Below are positions 1 to 13,300 of a DNA stretch of 64,000 nucleotides, piece by piece. The position numbers were made by a program, and so were the translations under genes. Position 1 is the stretch's first letter; each line of letters starts with the position of its first letter. The stretch is from Neurospora tetraspora. Lineage: Eukaryota > Ascomycota > Sordariomycetes > Sordariales > Sordariaceae. The stretch lies in contig NW_026944389.1 of assembly GCF_033439725.1 (NCBI RefSeq), positions 2,232,001-2,296,000 on the forward strand, written 5' to 3'. The notes below the pieces were generated by a model. That model was not told the DNA's origin. It saw nothing but the letters and a program-made list of their open reading frames with translations, and searched no databases.

Positions 1-2642
1 ACCTATCGGATGGGTATGCGTGTCTAGGAAGTGACGGGGCCCGGAGCCTCTCCTTTTCGAGCGATGCATGGCGAGACATCCGGGGCCGCAACCTTTCCGG
101 TGAAGGGGAGCGTCGTCTGTCAGAGGGATGTGGAATTATAGCGCCCATCCAGTCGTTAGGTGTTGGTCTTTCAAACGCCGAGTGGGCAGGCGGCGGCATC
201 GTATGTCGGTGCACTAGAGGCGGCGGCACGGCCGTTTCAGGTCGGCGGACATGGTTAACGGACTTCAGAGGACGATCTCTGTCATCCCTTCCTCTGCGAT
301 AGTCGTCGTCCACTTCTCGCTCGTCAAACTCTTCAAACGCCCCGGGAACATGGAACCTACGGCTGAGGGGATCATCGCTACGTTTTTCACGCAGACGATC
401 CGTCACCAGTCTTTCCTCGTAGCTTTGGGGTCGACTGTGGACCGCAACCACTGGTCGTGGATGCCCACCATTTGAACGGTACGTCCGCGGAGAAGGTGGG
501 TCAGACTCCAGCTGCATCCCATGGGTAAACGGATTCGATCGAGGGTCGGCTGTTAACAGTGTATCGAGCGGTTCGCTTTCTTCGATATTGAAGAAAGGGC
601 AGTCGCATGTCTTCCACCGTAGGCCGCAGACAGTGCAGCAAGGTGTATTACATTGACTATCGGTGAAGATTAGCAATTCAGCCGTCCAGTGACACCAGAA
701 GGCCGCCGTCTTACCAAGTGGTATAGTTGCAACCGGGTTCTCCAGGCAGGAGCTTTTTCCTGCATCGACCGCAATGAGGCATGGCATCCGGTGGGCATTG
801 AAGTGCTTTGTGCCACCGCCCACTGCAGCCAACGCAAACCTCTGTACCGCAGTAGTGGCATTCACCAAATTTCCTTCCATCTTCGTCACGGAGTATATCC
901 TGGTCTTCGATAGGTGCACCGCACTTTGGGCTTGGACAAACCAAGCTACGGGGACGCGCACCCACGAAGATTGATGAATGGACAAACTTGCTGTCCCATT
1001 CCTCCTTGAAGGCGGGATCAAAGAGATCGGCCACGAGCTGAGGCGGGATATAATGCTTGCAACATACTGGAGCCTTCCTTGCAGGGTCCTCAATGGAGAA
1101 CAAGAAGCTTCGTTTGAGGCACGTGCTGCACCAACGATGCTCGCAGCCCGGCAGCTTGTGAGCTATTTGCCCGTATTGACCGTCGCATGATTTGCAGGAA
1201 TCGCTGTGCAGCAAGTTAGAATCTTAAGCCATCGAAGAAAGGGGAAAGCCTAAAACAGAAACTAACACTTTGCTAAAGCTCTCTCGAGCGTATGCTTTCG
1301 ACGGGCCTCTCGGAACGTCATCATAAGTATTAGCGCGCCTAAGTCCCGGATTGGGATATGCTTCACCGGGGTAATATTGATTCCTAGAAGATGAAGGGCC
1401 GGGGAAGAACCCGTCGGACTCATAGTCTTGCCTTGACGGCCTGATAAGCTTGTTAGTTAATGGTACTCTCAATAGGCATGTACTCTAAATAGGCAAGGAA
1501 TCTCACCTCTGAGGCCTGGGACGGGACCGTAGGTCATCCGAAATGTCTTGTTCATAGACATATTCAGCATCGGATTCCTCATCATCCAAAGCTTGGTGCT
1601 CAGGGGCTCCTGAGGTTCTAACAAGTGCCCGCCTCATGGAAGGAGCCCGTGAAGGAGCCCGTGAAGCACCCCGTGGTGGAGAAGACGGCCTGGACCGAGA
1701 CTGATCCCGAGATGGCGAGCCATGCCTTGAGGGTGAACGGCGGCGAGAAGGTGAAGAAGGTCTAGACTGTTCACGAGGTCTCGATTGTGCGCGAGGTCTC
1801 GATTGCGCACGAACGCGGGACGGTGAACGGGGGCGGCCTGAGGGCGCATATCCTGAGGGCCTTGGTTCTCCTACCTCGGGGGCAGGTAGCCTACGGCTCG
1901 GACGCTCGTGAACTGAGGGCGGAGCAGGCGGCGCATGAGGGATGCCATAGCGAACGAGCTTTTCATCACCAGAGTGGTCGGTGAGCTGAGTTTCTCTATC
2001 AGATGACGACCTTGGAGACCATCTTGAGTCTGGCATAGAGCGCTGACGATTTGTTGACGGGCTTCTATTGCGCGGTGCGTCGTAGCGACTTCTGGACCGT
2101 GAGCGAGAATCATAGGCACGGCTCACCGGCCGCGATCTGTTGTCCATGGTAGAACGGGGTAGAAAGATCTCTTCTGCGTCTTCGTCGTAGAGAACGGATG
2201 GCCGGCGGAGTCTTGCTTCTGGAGGAAGAGTGTCGTCACGAAGTTGCATGCCAGCACGGGTATGTGATACTCGGGGCCGTATAGGGCGGCCTATGTCGAT
2301 AAAAGATGACGAAGAGCGCGCAGTGGTCGATGTCTCCTCAACGCTTGGGGCCCTTGTACGGCGAGGATAAGGTCTTGTATGCTCGGGGAAGTCGTCTGAG
2401 TCCTGGTGTCTCTCACGAGGCGACGGAGCAGAAGATAGATCGTCTTCGGGTGGCCAATCAACGTCAGGAAAGGGCGAAGAGTCTTCTTCTTCTGGCGTTT
2501 CTTGGTCCCTGGTGTGTCTTTCGCGCCTTGGGGTGCCCGGTGGCATGGGCATGGGCATGTGCTTAGGCATAAAGATGCCGGGGCGGGCATGAACGTGATG
2601 GAAAGACTCCATCCGCTCCCTTCGGTCCATTCGTCCCTGCAT
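1..2642 (-). CDS. RBR-type (RING-IBR-RING) zinc-finger protein with Arg/Ser-rich N-terminus; 3' end beyond window
   Basis: Probable E3 ubiquitin ligase of the RBR class. The first clear exon (about 2642-1507) encodes a disordered Pro/Arg/Ser-rich region with many SRSR, SPSR and RPSSP stretches. A second exon (about 1453-1273) follows a GTGAGA donor, a CTAAC branch and a CAG acceptor. The zinc region (about 1203-692) has a RING1-like C4HC3 pattern starting CKSCDGQ, an IBR-like block (LVCPSPKCG, CHYCGTEVC, CSGRWHKALQC) and a RING2-like block (CGRCRK, then GCNYTTCQC) keeping the cysteine where RBR ligases carry ubiquitin. An intron at about 692-642 (GTAAGA donor, TAG acceptor) joins CNYTT to CQCNTPCC. 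The frame then stays open to position 1 as a charged, Arg/Pro-rich tail, so the gene is cut by the window. The junction between about 1273 and 1203 does not close in phase with consensus sites. The start is uncertain: an acceptor-like CTCTAG near 2669 in the same frame allows an upstream first exon. RBR class rests on cysteine spacing; substrate unknown. Confidence 0.72.
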
Positions 2643-5600
2643 CAGCCTCAGGAAGGCAGCATTCGCCGATATGGACTAGAGAGTAGTACTGTGTAAGAGG
2701 TGAGGCCTGAGAGGGAGGTCTGGCAGTAGCGGCAATTCGACGGGAGGTTAGACGATGACCAGATGGTTGAGCGTGGTTGGGTAGGAAGAAGAATGGATGT
2801 CAATGGCGTGAATGGGTTTCTGGCTCCACCAAGTGCGATTGGGCTCGTCTAAGTCGTCTCCAATGCAGGCTCGTTGCAGCCTGGGTGCAGTATGGGTGCA
2901 GTCGAATGCACGTCTAGTCCAAGGGAGCGAATCGAGTGAGCACTTGTGCGGCTTCGTTGTGGGCCAGACAGGCCTTAACCAAAGCAACGGATGGAATTGA
3001 GGCCTGATGTTAACCTAACGAGAGTTGCCCCTCGCGCTGGAGGATCGAAAACCACCCCAGCCCTTGTGGTCAGCCCAGATACCGTTCCGAGTACGCAGCA
3101 TGTACACACATACACAAACGACAGGGGGCACACTCGCAACGGGAACCAGCAGAGCCAGAGACAGGGGGAGGACCCGACTTGAGGTGACAGGACGAGGGGA
3201 CGAAGGCAACAAGGACTGAGTGTTTTTTGGGCACCGGAGGACCTCGCGATCTCTCAACCCGACCAAAGGTTTCTCGCGAGAATGATGAAGAAACGGGATT
3301 GGGTAACGAGTGGAAGGGTGGGAGCAGAGTAAGACGACGACAAAAGATTCCGGGAGCATGTACATACGTATTCAGCGAGGACGATGAGGGAAGCACAGGT
3401 TCAGCAGAAAGGCTCGGAAACTTCCAGGATACTGCTTTCCACGTCTGGCGTTGAAATGTCGTTGACGAGGTTGCTGTTGCTGCCGTGATGAGTGTGTGAT
3501 GACTGGCAGCCTGGACAGTAGCGGCAGAAGAGTCAGCAGTCCAAGTGGATAGGATAGTCTTTAAAAAGATATCCGATATGGAATTGATTGACTGTTCACG
3601 ACCGGGAGTCCAGTCAGGAGACAGAGACCGACATGAGCGAGAGGGGAGAAAAACCTGTCGCCGGGAAGCGACGATGCCATGCGATGCGATGCAAGTGAGA
3701 AGTGTGAGACCCCGGCAGCCTGGAGGTTCTTTCCCTCCCAATCTCGTTTGATGTTCTCTGTCGTTGTTTCCTTCCACTTTTCTTCTGTTGCAGTGTCGTC
3801 TTGTGTTTGGCGGACCCTACCTGATGCAAAGCTGTGAAAACAAAAATTCCGATACGAACATCATCCGCACCCAGCCATTTTACCTTGAGATTCAAAATGG
3901 GCCACTAGAAGGAGAGGAACGGAGGAACGAGGCATAAACCAAACCGTCTCACCATCATCGCCGTTCCAGTCGGCGCAACCACACATCCCCTCCTCGCCGA
4001 TACTACCCCCTTGCAACCCCTCGCTCACAGCCCAGCAGCTGACAATCAATGTACATCCGATGCCTGATTCAGTCCAGAAGAAGATAAGATCCGGTTATCA
4101 TTGCGTCCCAACGGCCGGTACATATGATTTTCCACGTGAGATCACTCACTTGGGTATAAAGAGTGAATTATCTGATACACTACCTATGGATGGCGATGAT
4201 TCAACTGTTATCGGTATCGAGATCAAGTTCTGGTCCGGGGTGGTGAGACGGGAGTCCAGTCAGACCGTGACAGCCTCCTCGTACCGTAGTGCCGTGTGTG
4301 TGCCGCCGTGCGTGCGTGCAGTGGTGTGCTGCTTGGCCGAGCGAGCATTTCGCAAGCGCCGTCAGCCCGTCCGTCACAAACAACAAACAGGGAAGTCCCC
4401 CGCAGACAACTGCGCTGCAGCGTTCCACAGCCGACCACCAAAGCTCGGACCCTCCGTGACGGGTGCGGGACAAACGAGTCACCCCCACCCGATTTCCATC
4501 CCCGCACTCCCGTCCCCATCGATGTGACCTCGACTCCCGCTCCGCAACTGGGAGCGGAGTGCTACGGAGCTCCCCAGCTCCCGTCCCCGGCCTCGGCCAG
4601 TTCAGTGGAGCTCCCCTTTCCACTCGACAACCTCAACATCCTACGGGCGCATGGACGGACCACGAGACGCCGTGATCGCGGAGCTCACAGGCGGCTGCAG
4701 TGGCCTCTAGCCGACTAACGTCGAGATTGCAAACCCGCACCGCATCTACATGAACGTGGGTCAAGGTGAAGGCCGGGACGACGTGTTACCAAACCGACAA
4801 ATCACCGATGACGCGACAGCTGCCTCTCTCCCGAGTTTTGAAAGCCCGACGTACGTACCTGCATAAGCGTTGGCTGTCACCTCATGTTTCCCGTCCTTTT
4901 CATCGCTTCCCTCCCCACAGTACACGCGGCATTCGGGTTTCGAGACGACATATTGTCACGAAAGACCGCTTTAGACGGCCATATATGATCGGGAAGCTGG
5001 TCTCGGTCTCGAATTCGAGCAACGCCAACAACAGACAAAGCCCATAAAACAGAGCAGAGCCCCCAAAGAGGGGAGAGAAAAAAAGAAGAAGGTCAAACGG
5101 CGGCAGCGCAGAAGAAATACATACATACCACTGCACACATATTACGGCATTTTCCAAGACATACATACGCACATACATACAGCCAGGCAAAGCAGAAGCG
5201 CCGTGCAACCACCCATCATCTCCTTGACTACCACCGACGTCGTCATCCCTTTTCCCGACTACCTATATTTCCTCATGATCTGAAACGTACTGTAAAGCAC
5301 CCACTAGTCTCCTTCCGTATCGTGATAGTAGGGGGAAACGAGGCTTGGGAGGAGAGAGGGTAGGTAGGGTGCCTTCGCTCCAGAATGGATGCTGGCTGTT
5401 AGCTGGGAGTGATATCTTCTATCTTTTCTTTTCAAGGGACATGACACGGGGAACCAATTACTGTAGAGGGTAGAGGGTTTGTGGAGGGTAGCGGTCTGAT
5501 GGGACACTCGACAAACAAAAGGGCGAGAACCACTCCTCAAACGTACACTTCGGTAACCGAAAGGCAATCTCGGGTTCTGAACCCGAGCAGAACCGTTCGT

Positions 5601-5885
5601 CACCGAATGAATGACCGTCAACCAAATGCAACGGTTGGCGTGTGCACTTTTGGGTAGTAGATTTAGGGCCGCGGTTGAACACATCATACACATGACATTT
5701 CAAAGCGATTGGGACAGAGGTAGTCGTAAACCAACCTCATTCAGCACCTCCATGTGTTCAACAAGGAGACTCCCATCTTCGCTGGTTTAGATACCCTTCT
5801 TTTTCTGAGCGATAGGTATCATATATAGTGATAAGTGAGTGAGTAGCCCCCTCGCTCCGTCCGTAGCTTCAGCCTACCCACTTTA

Positions 5886-5888
<3 letters not shown>

Positions 5889-5933
<45 letters not shown>
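5889..5933. repeat. Uninterrupted T45 homopolymer tract
   Basis: Forty-five consecutive T residues are read on the plus strand. It lies in the gene-poor stretch between the RBR and Zn2Cys6 genes. No reverse-transcriptase frame or target-site duplication is apparent next to it, so it is called a simple repeat rather than the tail of a retroposed copy. Its exact length is vulnerable to sequencing error. Confidence 0.9.
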
Positions 5934-5937
<4 letters not shown>

Positions 5938-6171
5938 ATCATGCATCTCTCATCACCTACCACTTGAATTTTTTCGGAACTTACGTTTAAGAAGGGGACT
6001 GGAGTTTATGTAACTTACTTGCCCCGTTCATCTTGTCTCTTCTTGGCGCCTGAAACTTTAGTACTTACTTTGCCAGCCAGCCTTCCCTTCCGTTCCCTCA
6101 TTATCTTCAGTCAGGTAGCGCAATCGGTTGTTTCATGTGCTCTTGTAGTCCCCCGTGCCTTGCGATATGGT

Positions 6172-6258
6172 CACACAAATACACACAAATACACACAAAT
6201 ACACACAAATACACACAGATACACACAGACAGACACACAGACAGGCAGACAGACAAAC
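6172..6258. repeat. Tandem ACACACAAAT decamer repeat grading into ACAG/ACAGAC repeats
   Basis: About four to five near-identical units of the ten-base motif ACACACAAAT run into ACACACAGAT variants and then a degenerate ACAGAC tract. Frames crossing it translate to THKYTQIH-like low complexity and are not genes. Confidence 0.9.
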
Positions 6259-8012
6259 GAGCGGGCGGCGAGTGGGGAGATATATAGTAGATAGATAACT
6301 CATATTATCCATCGTCCAGTCAGGGTAAGTTTTCCTTGACAAGACCTCATCGATAGCGTCGGCTACATACCATCTTACTTGAATAGTAGATAGTTCACTT
6401 CAGCCTCCTTACCTCGTTCGGACGCGAAAGGTAGAGGGACCATGGAAGGGGGCGAGGAAAAAATGGGAAGAGGACAACGCGCATATGTAAGTCTCATACC
6501 GTTCAAGTGTCTGTGGCAACACTCTAAGGTTTTGGTCAAGACTTGAAGAGTTTGTAAAAACAACTGGTAAAGGATTGGGTATTGTGAGGTGTATGAGGTA
6601 TCCTATTTGTAAATCAACAGGGAAGAAAAGGGGGGAGATAGCCAATCATCCCAACGAAGAGAAAGAAATAAACAGAGAAGCAGACTATGGTACAGATTAT
6701 TCGTCCTTATGTAAATTGTATGTGTTTGTCTCGTTTCCCGATGCCATCCAACCAAAAGCCAGCCATAAGCACAAAGTGCTTCCAAAACAGCGACATGACG
6801 GAGTAAACTTTTGCCTTTCATCTCATACTCGTTCATATCGCTGAAAGCCTTAAAAGGCTTCTGTAACCACGAAAGCTTCAACCCGAAAAAAACAAAGCCT
6901 GGAGGTCGAATGAATGCCGTAAATAGTTGCAGATAGTTGTTCGTCCACCGGGCGTCGAGAATAGAAGGGCTGAAAATGATCATCACTCCCAAGTTTCCTT
7001 CATGCATGCGCAGAAGCCCGTCTGCAAGCCTACCACTTTGGTACTGGTGTGATCGGTAGGTAAAAGAGGATTTGTAAGTAATAATGATATGTGAAAGTCG
7101 CCCCCTTCTTGTCTCTTCTTCCAGCCCGCCCATCAGGAAACCGCCTCAAGACCAAAATTCGATGGAATGGAATACAAGTTCCCACAAACGGTCGCTGTCT
7201 GAAACAGGAGGAGAGAGGGGTAGAAGGAATAAAAAGCAAGGGTCGAAGAGGTGGGGTGTTTTCGGATTTTCGGCCCGTCGCATCCGCATCAATGTGCCAT
7301 CCAACACCCAGCCCGTGATCAACCACAGGCAAATCGGGCACTGTCCATATTCTTCTGCGTTCAAGGTGTGTTACCCCAGGCCGTATGCTCCGGCTTCCAC
7401 AGACTTTGTTGCGGGGTGTTCTGCTTGGCGCTCCGTTGCTGGTCATCGACGTCTCTGGGAAGAGGCAAAGGGTGATCGCCCTGTGCAAAGTCGTGAAGAA
7501 CAAAGGTATGGGATTGTCGGCCGGCCGCTGGTCGGGGTTTCCAGTCCAGGTACCATTGTGTAGCCAGCTACAACGGGAGTGTAAAGAGATACCAGCAGGT
7601 CAAATGCTCGCAAAAACCGGCGTGCCCAAAGTCAGGGCCATAGTTTGTCAGGTAAGGCTGGTCGATCAACATGGACGTTGGTATGATCTTCTGATCATTC
7701 GGTGAGCGTCCTTCCGGAGGCGAAAAAGGTCAAGCGAATGGCTGTTTCGGTCGCAGAAATAGACTTGATAGTCGATGCAGCTATCGGCTTGGACGTCGAC
7801 CGTTCCAGACGTGAAAAAATAGATCTTGTGCCGGCGTTGCATCCGTGGAGGACCAGATGCACCTGTAGCTTTTTTCGTGCCATGACAGAATATCCTAGGT
7901 TCAGCCGCTGTTGGTTTGACTTTTAGGTGACTGAAAGGTTTGGATGTGGCGGTTTTGATGGGATTGTTCGACCTTTTGTGTCTATGGCATCGGGTGTAGT
8001 AAAAGTGGTTTC

Positions 8013-10300
8013 TCAACCACTCAGGAACGTTCGTCGCCTAACCTCCGCCTCCTTGATAATCTCCGCCGATAGGCTCAGACTCGGTGAGAGTACGGAATAA
8101 CGCTCGATTTCCATGACGACATCGTTGATGATCTGGTCGATAACGTCGCGGTGTGAGACTAAGCTCACCAGAATACTGTTAAGTGACGGTGACATGGTGG
8201 CACCCATAATCAGAAGTGTCTGCGATACAATCGAGAGTGCCCCTTGCCAAAGGTACGGCATGTGTCCGGCGTGACTGCGGCCTTTTGTTAGATTAAGACG
8301 TAAAAAAAAGGAAAAGATAGCCAATGAAAGACCGGAACATTAAGTGGAAAAGACTTACTGCGCACTGATATGCTCCAATTGTCTGATTGAAGCCTCCAGA
8401 CACTTTGTGCACGCGTCACGCACTGAGGGGTCCAGTATTGCCTGCTCATTGTCGAGAACCGCGAGAATGTATGGCCGGTAAATAATAGTCCGGCAAGCAA
8501 AGAAGCGCAACCGCAACACCGTCTGGACAGGATCTGGGAGCATTGTCCGAGTAAAAGGGAACTGCAGCGGTAGAGGCAGGCTCTCGTACCACTGCGTTAA
8601 TTGGAAATCCAACTCGGTCACGATGGGCTCGAGACTCGTTGTAGAGGCCAGGGAGTCCTTGGAGTAAATGAGCTGGCTGACGCGGTTGAGTAGTCGCCGA
8701 AGTGCTATCTCGGCGAGGAAATACCACAAATCATCGCGACCAACTGCCTCTTGTTCATCCCCCTCAAAACCACCTGGCAGACCGACATTTTCTTCAAACG
8801 CAACAACACCAGAATGCGGAAGGTCCAGCTCAGCGAGGAGGTCACTCTCGAACAGCAGAGCATTCCAGTAGATTCTCTCACTCAGTTCCCTTTGGTCGAC
8901 AGGCACCCGGTTCGGCGTCATGAGTAGGAGCTGCAGCTTGGTACTTGTTGTACAGAGAAGGTTCCATGCCTCTAAAGGTCGGACGAGGTAGAATAGGTAG
9001 GCGGCGGCCAAAAGGTGGCATTGCGCGGCAAGAACGCTGTTGGAGGTCATCATGCCCGGTAGCAGGGCCCATGCGGCAGTGAAATATTGGAGGCCCGGAG
9101 GATCCTCGTGTGGCACGATCCTGGATATGCTCCCCCTTGAACTTGCCTGGCCGAGAGCCAAGACGAGAAGCACAATACAACTTTCTGGTCCTTCCCTGAA
9201 ACCGTTGGAGAGAGCAATCCGGTAGTGGCTTCTCCATGTGTAAGGGTTAACACAGGCGTACCAAATGTTGACACGATCAAAATAGGCTTCGATATATGCG
9301 GTGGTGTTGGAGAGGTCCACACAGGGGGTCTTTGTGAGAGAGTGTAGTGGCTCCCTGGCCATTTCGAGTTGGAGGAGAATTTGTGGGTCGTAAGGTCGTG
9401 AGACAAGATCCCGAATCATCGGCCATTGCAACAAATGGAGGGCGGCATTTGTGTGGACCTTGGGCATTGTCGATAAGCTGTTGGTAGCGGTGGCAGACCA
9501 TGTGCCCAGGCCTCCGCTTGGGATCACCGAGACAAAGCCGGCGGCGTCGGGATTTTGCATCATCAGGTTGTCACCACTCAATCCTGTCCCGTTGCTCATC
9601 CCCGGGGAGTTATGGGATAGTCCTAGGCCATTGGTATGGCCGGCTAAGCCCATGTTTATCTGCAGCAGACTTTCTATCCTGTTGAGGCGTTCGAGGATGA
9701 GCTTGTCGCCGGCATCCAGCTTGATACCAGGCTCGCGATATATGCACTCGGCGCCCAACTCTGTGCACAGCTTGCATTTTGGTTTTGTGCCGTCACATCG
9801 CGACTTTCTCGAGCGGCATACCTCGCACTATTCAACGAAATGTCAGCGTGTCAATTCACCGCGCCAGGTTCTCCCACTGCTCCAGAGCCCAAACATACCG
9901 CAATGGTTGCCCTTCTTCTGGGGTAGTCGACACCAGCATCCGTATTCCTTCTTTTCAGCGGATTGGTGCTCTCCTCGCTAGGAGCCTTTTGATAACCATT
10001 AGAAACATTGACATTGTCAGGCCGGTTTTCGGACGACTGCGAGAGGTTTCGGGCTTTCTGGGCCGATCCAAGAATGCCTTCCCGGCTGAAGTTGGGAGCA
10101 CGGGCAGACTTGAGAGTGGATGGTGACTTGATGGTGTTGACCCCATTGGCAGTGGGTGCAAGTTGGGGCGAGGGTATTTCGATTGTGAAGTCTCGATTCG
10201 GCAGAGGGTATTGCCTTACAGCGTTAGGAACGGCCTGGGCGGCCATGGTCATGCTGCCCACTACCGAAGCGGGAGAGTCGCCGTTGGAAGACGGCGACAT
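8013..10300 (-). CDS. Zn2Cys6 (GAL4-type) fungal transcription factor
   Basis: Predicted nuclear regulator of about 710 residues in three exons: 10300-9899, 9827-8359 and 8274-8013. Introns are 71 nt (GTATGT donor, TAG acceptor) and 84 nt (GTAAGT donor, CAG acceptor), and the phases close exactly. Exon 1 gives a disordered N-terminus starting MSPSSNGDSP and ends in a basic RRRATIA segment. The zinc cluster begins with the first codon of exon 2: Cys135, 138, 145, 152, 155 and 162, spaced CX2CX6CX6CX2CX6C, with the conserved RSRKSRCDG core. A short heptad-like linker (LILERLNRIESLL) that could dimerise follows, then a long helical region typical of the fungal-specific middle homology domain, to the C-terminus. 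Its target genes are unknown. It sits alone between two gene-poor stretches, so neighbours give no clue. The ATG at 10300 precedes the only frame leading into the cluster. Confidence 0.9.
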
Positions 10301-13300
10301 GTCGTATTCAAGCGGTCAGAGTCTGCTTGGTGGTCGACCGAAGTGGACAGAAGACAGTGATGTAAAGGTCGACCCTTTGCCCAACACACCTCAACCAGCC
10401 CGAGTCAAGACCACCTCAGCATGAACCAGAACTTGTTGAACTGTTTTGTTGTTGGCGACAGGTTAAGACGCGACTATCTGTAAGACCGGAGTGCCTCAGA
10501 TATCCACCGTGTGTTTCGATTACCGAAAGGATTACCGAAAGTGAGGAACGTCGTGTATAAGCGGGCCGTCTCGTGTCTGATAGTCGGTATATGTTCCTTT
10601 GGTAAGGAGGGTGGGGGGAAGGGTGAAGAAGAAAGGAGTGATCCAAAGCCGTGGGAGAGGTCGGATTGATATCTCGTCATACGGGACGAGCTTCGCTTGC
10701 AGATATGAATGGTAAGCCAGCAGTCCAGCCTACCATAACCAAGTCGAGGTACCCGCGGACCTACTTGGTGACGAGACTGAGCTTCTCTTGGGTGCCTCTC
10801 TCTGCTCTCTGCAGCGCGGACCCCAGACCCCCGGTGGCTTTGAGACAAGCCAGGCAGGTCAACTCAGCACCCTATAGGCAGAGAAAGATGGGGCCCCTTG
10901 AACGGCCCTAGACGAACCCGTATGAGCCTGAGCCTTTACTGGCCTAGTGTAGCGCGGAATTGGTTAACCACCAACCGCAACCCTTGAGAGCCTTGAAGCC
11001 CCGGTAGGTACCGGTGAGGTGGAGGAGGCGAGCAGGTAGGCAGAGGAGGTAGGGGAGTAGAGGAACCAAGGAGTAGAAGCCGGAGGATGGAATGAGAGAC
11101 GACGAATCTGTGTTACTGTGTATACACCTGACCAACACTCTCACGTATTGAGGTTGAGGCTGGATCAAGTTGGGATGAGAGATGGAGGTGAAGTTGAGAT
11201 TGAAGCTTGGAGGTCGCGATGGATTGGATCGTGCCTCCCGTCAATGTCTGGGAGAATCGGAGGGTGGAGGTAAGGAGGTGAAGACGGGTGATGGTGCGGA
11301 GGAAGGTGGAGGGCGGGGGAGGACTGGAGTACCTGTACCCGGACTGGAGTCACTTCAGGTTGGCGACGGGACGGACTCGGAGCTTGCAAATAGTACGGTA
11401 CTGCGTATTACAGTGTACGGTATATAATAGAACTGAACACTTGTATGGAATACGCTCAAGCACTAAGGGGAGAGCGTTTTCGCGATCAAAGCAGACATAA
11501 TCGCCGGATTTTGTTGTTCAACCTTCTTTGCGAGATCATTCTGCTGGTCGTGGTCTTGTGGCTAGCCAGCCATTGTATGTGCACGGGTGTGGTGCTTTGG
11601 CTGTGTCAGTCCGGCTTGCCTCTGTTCAAAATGCTTGGTTGCGAGCTGGAGGACGGGACGTCGTGAGGTTGGCGTGAGGTTTTGTATAGTTACCGTATTA
11701 CAGACATCCGGGACCGGATCGACTTAGACGACCCGAATTCACGTCATCCCAAAATTCCATCCACATTTCAGTCCCAAGTGGATACTGATGAAATGATGAT
11801 TCTGTAGTCATACGTTAGGTATTCTACTCCATCTGACTGATGACCGAAGCCATCTGCTGTACGGCAGTTCTTGAGGCCAACAACAGCATCAATTGCGAAC
11901 CGAAGCAACAAAAATGTCGAGGGAAGAATGGAAGCGTGGAAGGTGAGGACGAGGTAACATTGGGTGGAGTCTCCAAAATTTGCGGAGAACCGTGTGGAGA
12001 AAGTCAGAAGGTTCATTTGTGGACACCCCGGAACTCCAGTAGACGAACCCCAGGCTCCTTGCCCAGCACATGAAGGCGGCATGGCCGCACGTGCTTGGGA
12101 GAATCAGACGAAGAACGACAGGCACAACTGGTCGCTGCAGATGCGGGGAGAGACCCACCAGCAGCTGCCAAAGGAACGGAACTCCAAACTCCAACTGACA
12201 ATTCGAACGTCCTCTTGTCGATCACATCCAACTCGAGTCCATCCGTCATTGTCCCCAACCACAGTCACCACATCACACCCTCAATACGTAGGCATTTTCA
12301 TGCTACCTCTACTTGCATTACAGTCTTTCCTTACATGTTGGAGACTGCTTCAGTCGCGGCCAGCATTGTGCATCACGCAGCTCGCACTCCTGGTGATGGG
12401 TGAGGGTGATCCGGGCCATGCAAACGAGGTTTGATGATACTCGTATGTATCGTGGATCAAGATATCTCTCTCCTCCTACGGTTCTCGGTACATACACACC
12501 TACACGCTAGCACCTGGCTGTCTGGGTATTACTATTGTATGCACCCTTCTCGATTCGTCCTTCACGTCCCCTTCTCGAGGTCGCCATTTGAAACCACATG
12601 GAAGCCCATAACGCTTGTCTGAACCCTGCGTGTCGCAATTTAGCATAAACTCGCCAACCGAAGGCGTTGCTCCTGTCAAATCTTCCCACCAGGCCAGCAT
12701 CTCTAATCTTGCCGGGTGCGTGTCTCACCGAGAACACCACACCTACCCTTCCGAGCTTCCACACCTTCCAGAACTTGCTGCCCCATGTTTCAACAAGCTT
12801 CTGGGCGTCGACAAGTGTACGTGCGTGTACATGGCATAACTCCACCCTTGGCTCCGGTGATCCGTCTTGTCCGTATCCGGGCAGCCAGGACAAGCCTTCC
12901 AGCACCCATCCTCCTGGAGGCTGACTGACCGGTCATCAACGGACACCCAAGACCGGTCGATATCTCCGAGCTTGGACACAGATATTAGCTCGCTTGGCCT
13001 CGTCTCCATACTGTCCTCTTCCGCGCCCACCTTCATTGCTCCTTCGAACGGAACAGACGTCATGTGTTGGGACATGTCAGAGCTTCTTTGCCACCGCAAT
13101 CACCATGGATTGAAGAACCGTTCTTCATCAGACATCAAGAGCATTGGCCTTCCTTTCTGGTTGGAGCTTTTGTCCCATGAACAGAACGCAGGGCTCGCCA
13201 AGCCAGTCCTATTTCAGGGTAGCCGAAGATTGACAGATATTGGATGTTACCGACAGCAAAACGGGGACCCCTCTTCCTACGCAGTATCTAGGTACATACC

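Larger units (their letters stand above)
2643..8012. other. Gene-poor stretch of about 5.4 kb
   Basis: No open frame here resembles a protein I know. The longer frames on both strands overlap each other, have a composition like translated noncoding DNA and lack matching splice structure. The part nearest 2643 must contain the 5' leader and promoter of the RBR gene. The part nearest 8012 holds the 3' end of the Zn2Cys6 gene. The stretch also contains a long T tract and a decamer tandem repeat, listed separately. Confidence 0.6.

Noticed and set aside
3070-3777. 235-codon minus-strand open frame
   Set aside because: Ser/Pro/Cys-rich nonsense-like composition, overlapped by frames on the other strand, no domain, no splice logic with the RBR gene.
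4060-4718. Overlapping plus-strand frames of 155 and 140 codons with an antisense 140-codon frame
   Set aside because: Three mutually overlapping frames in a GC-rich patch with no recognisable protein features.
6172-6258. Possible CRISPR-like array
   Set aside because: Short tandem decamers without unique spacers, in a eukaryotic context; a minisatellite.
7030-7563. Overlapping frames of about 157-159 codons on both strands
   Set aside because: Both strands open over the same interval with no domain or codon bias; chance frames in noncoding DNA.
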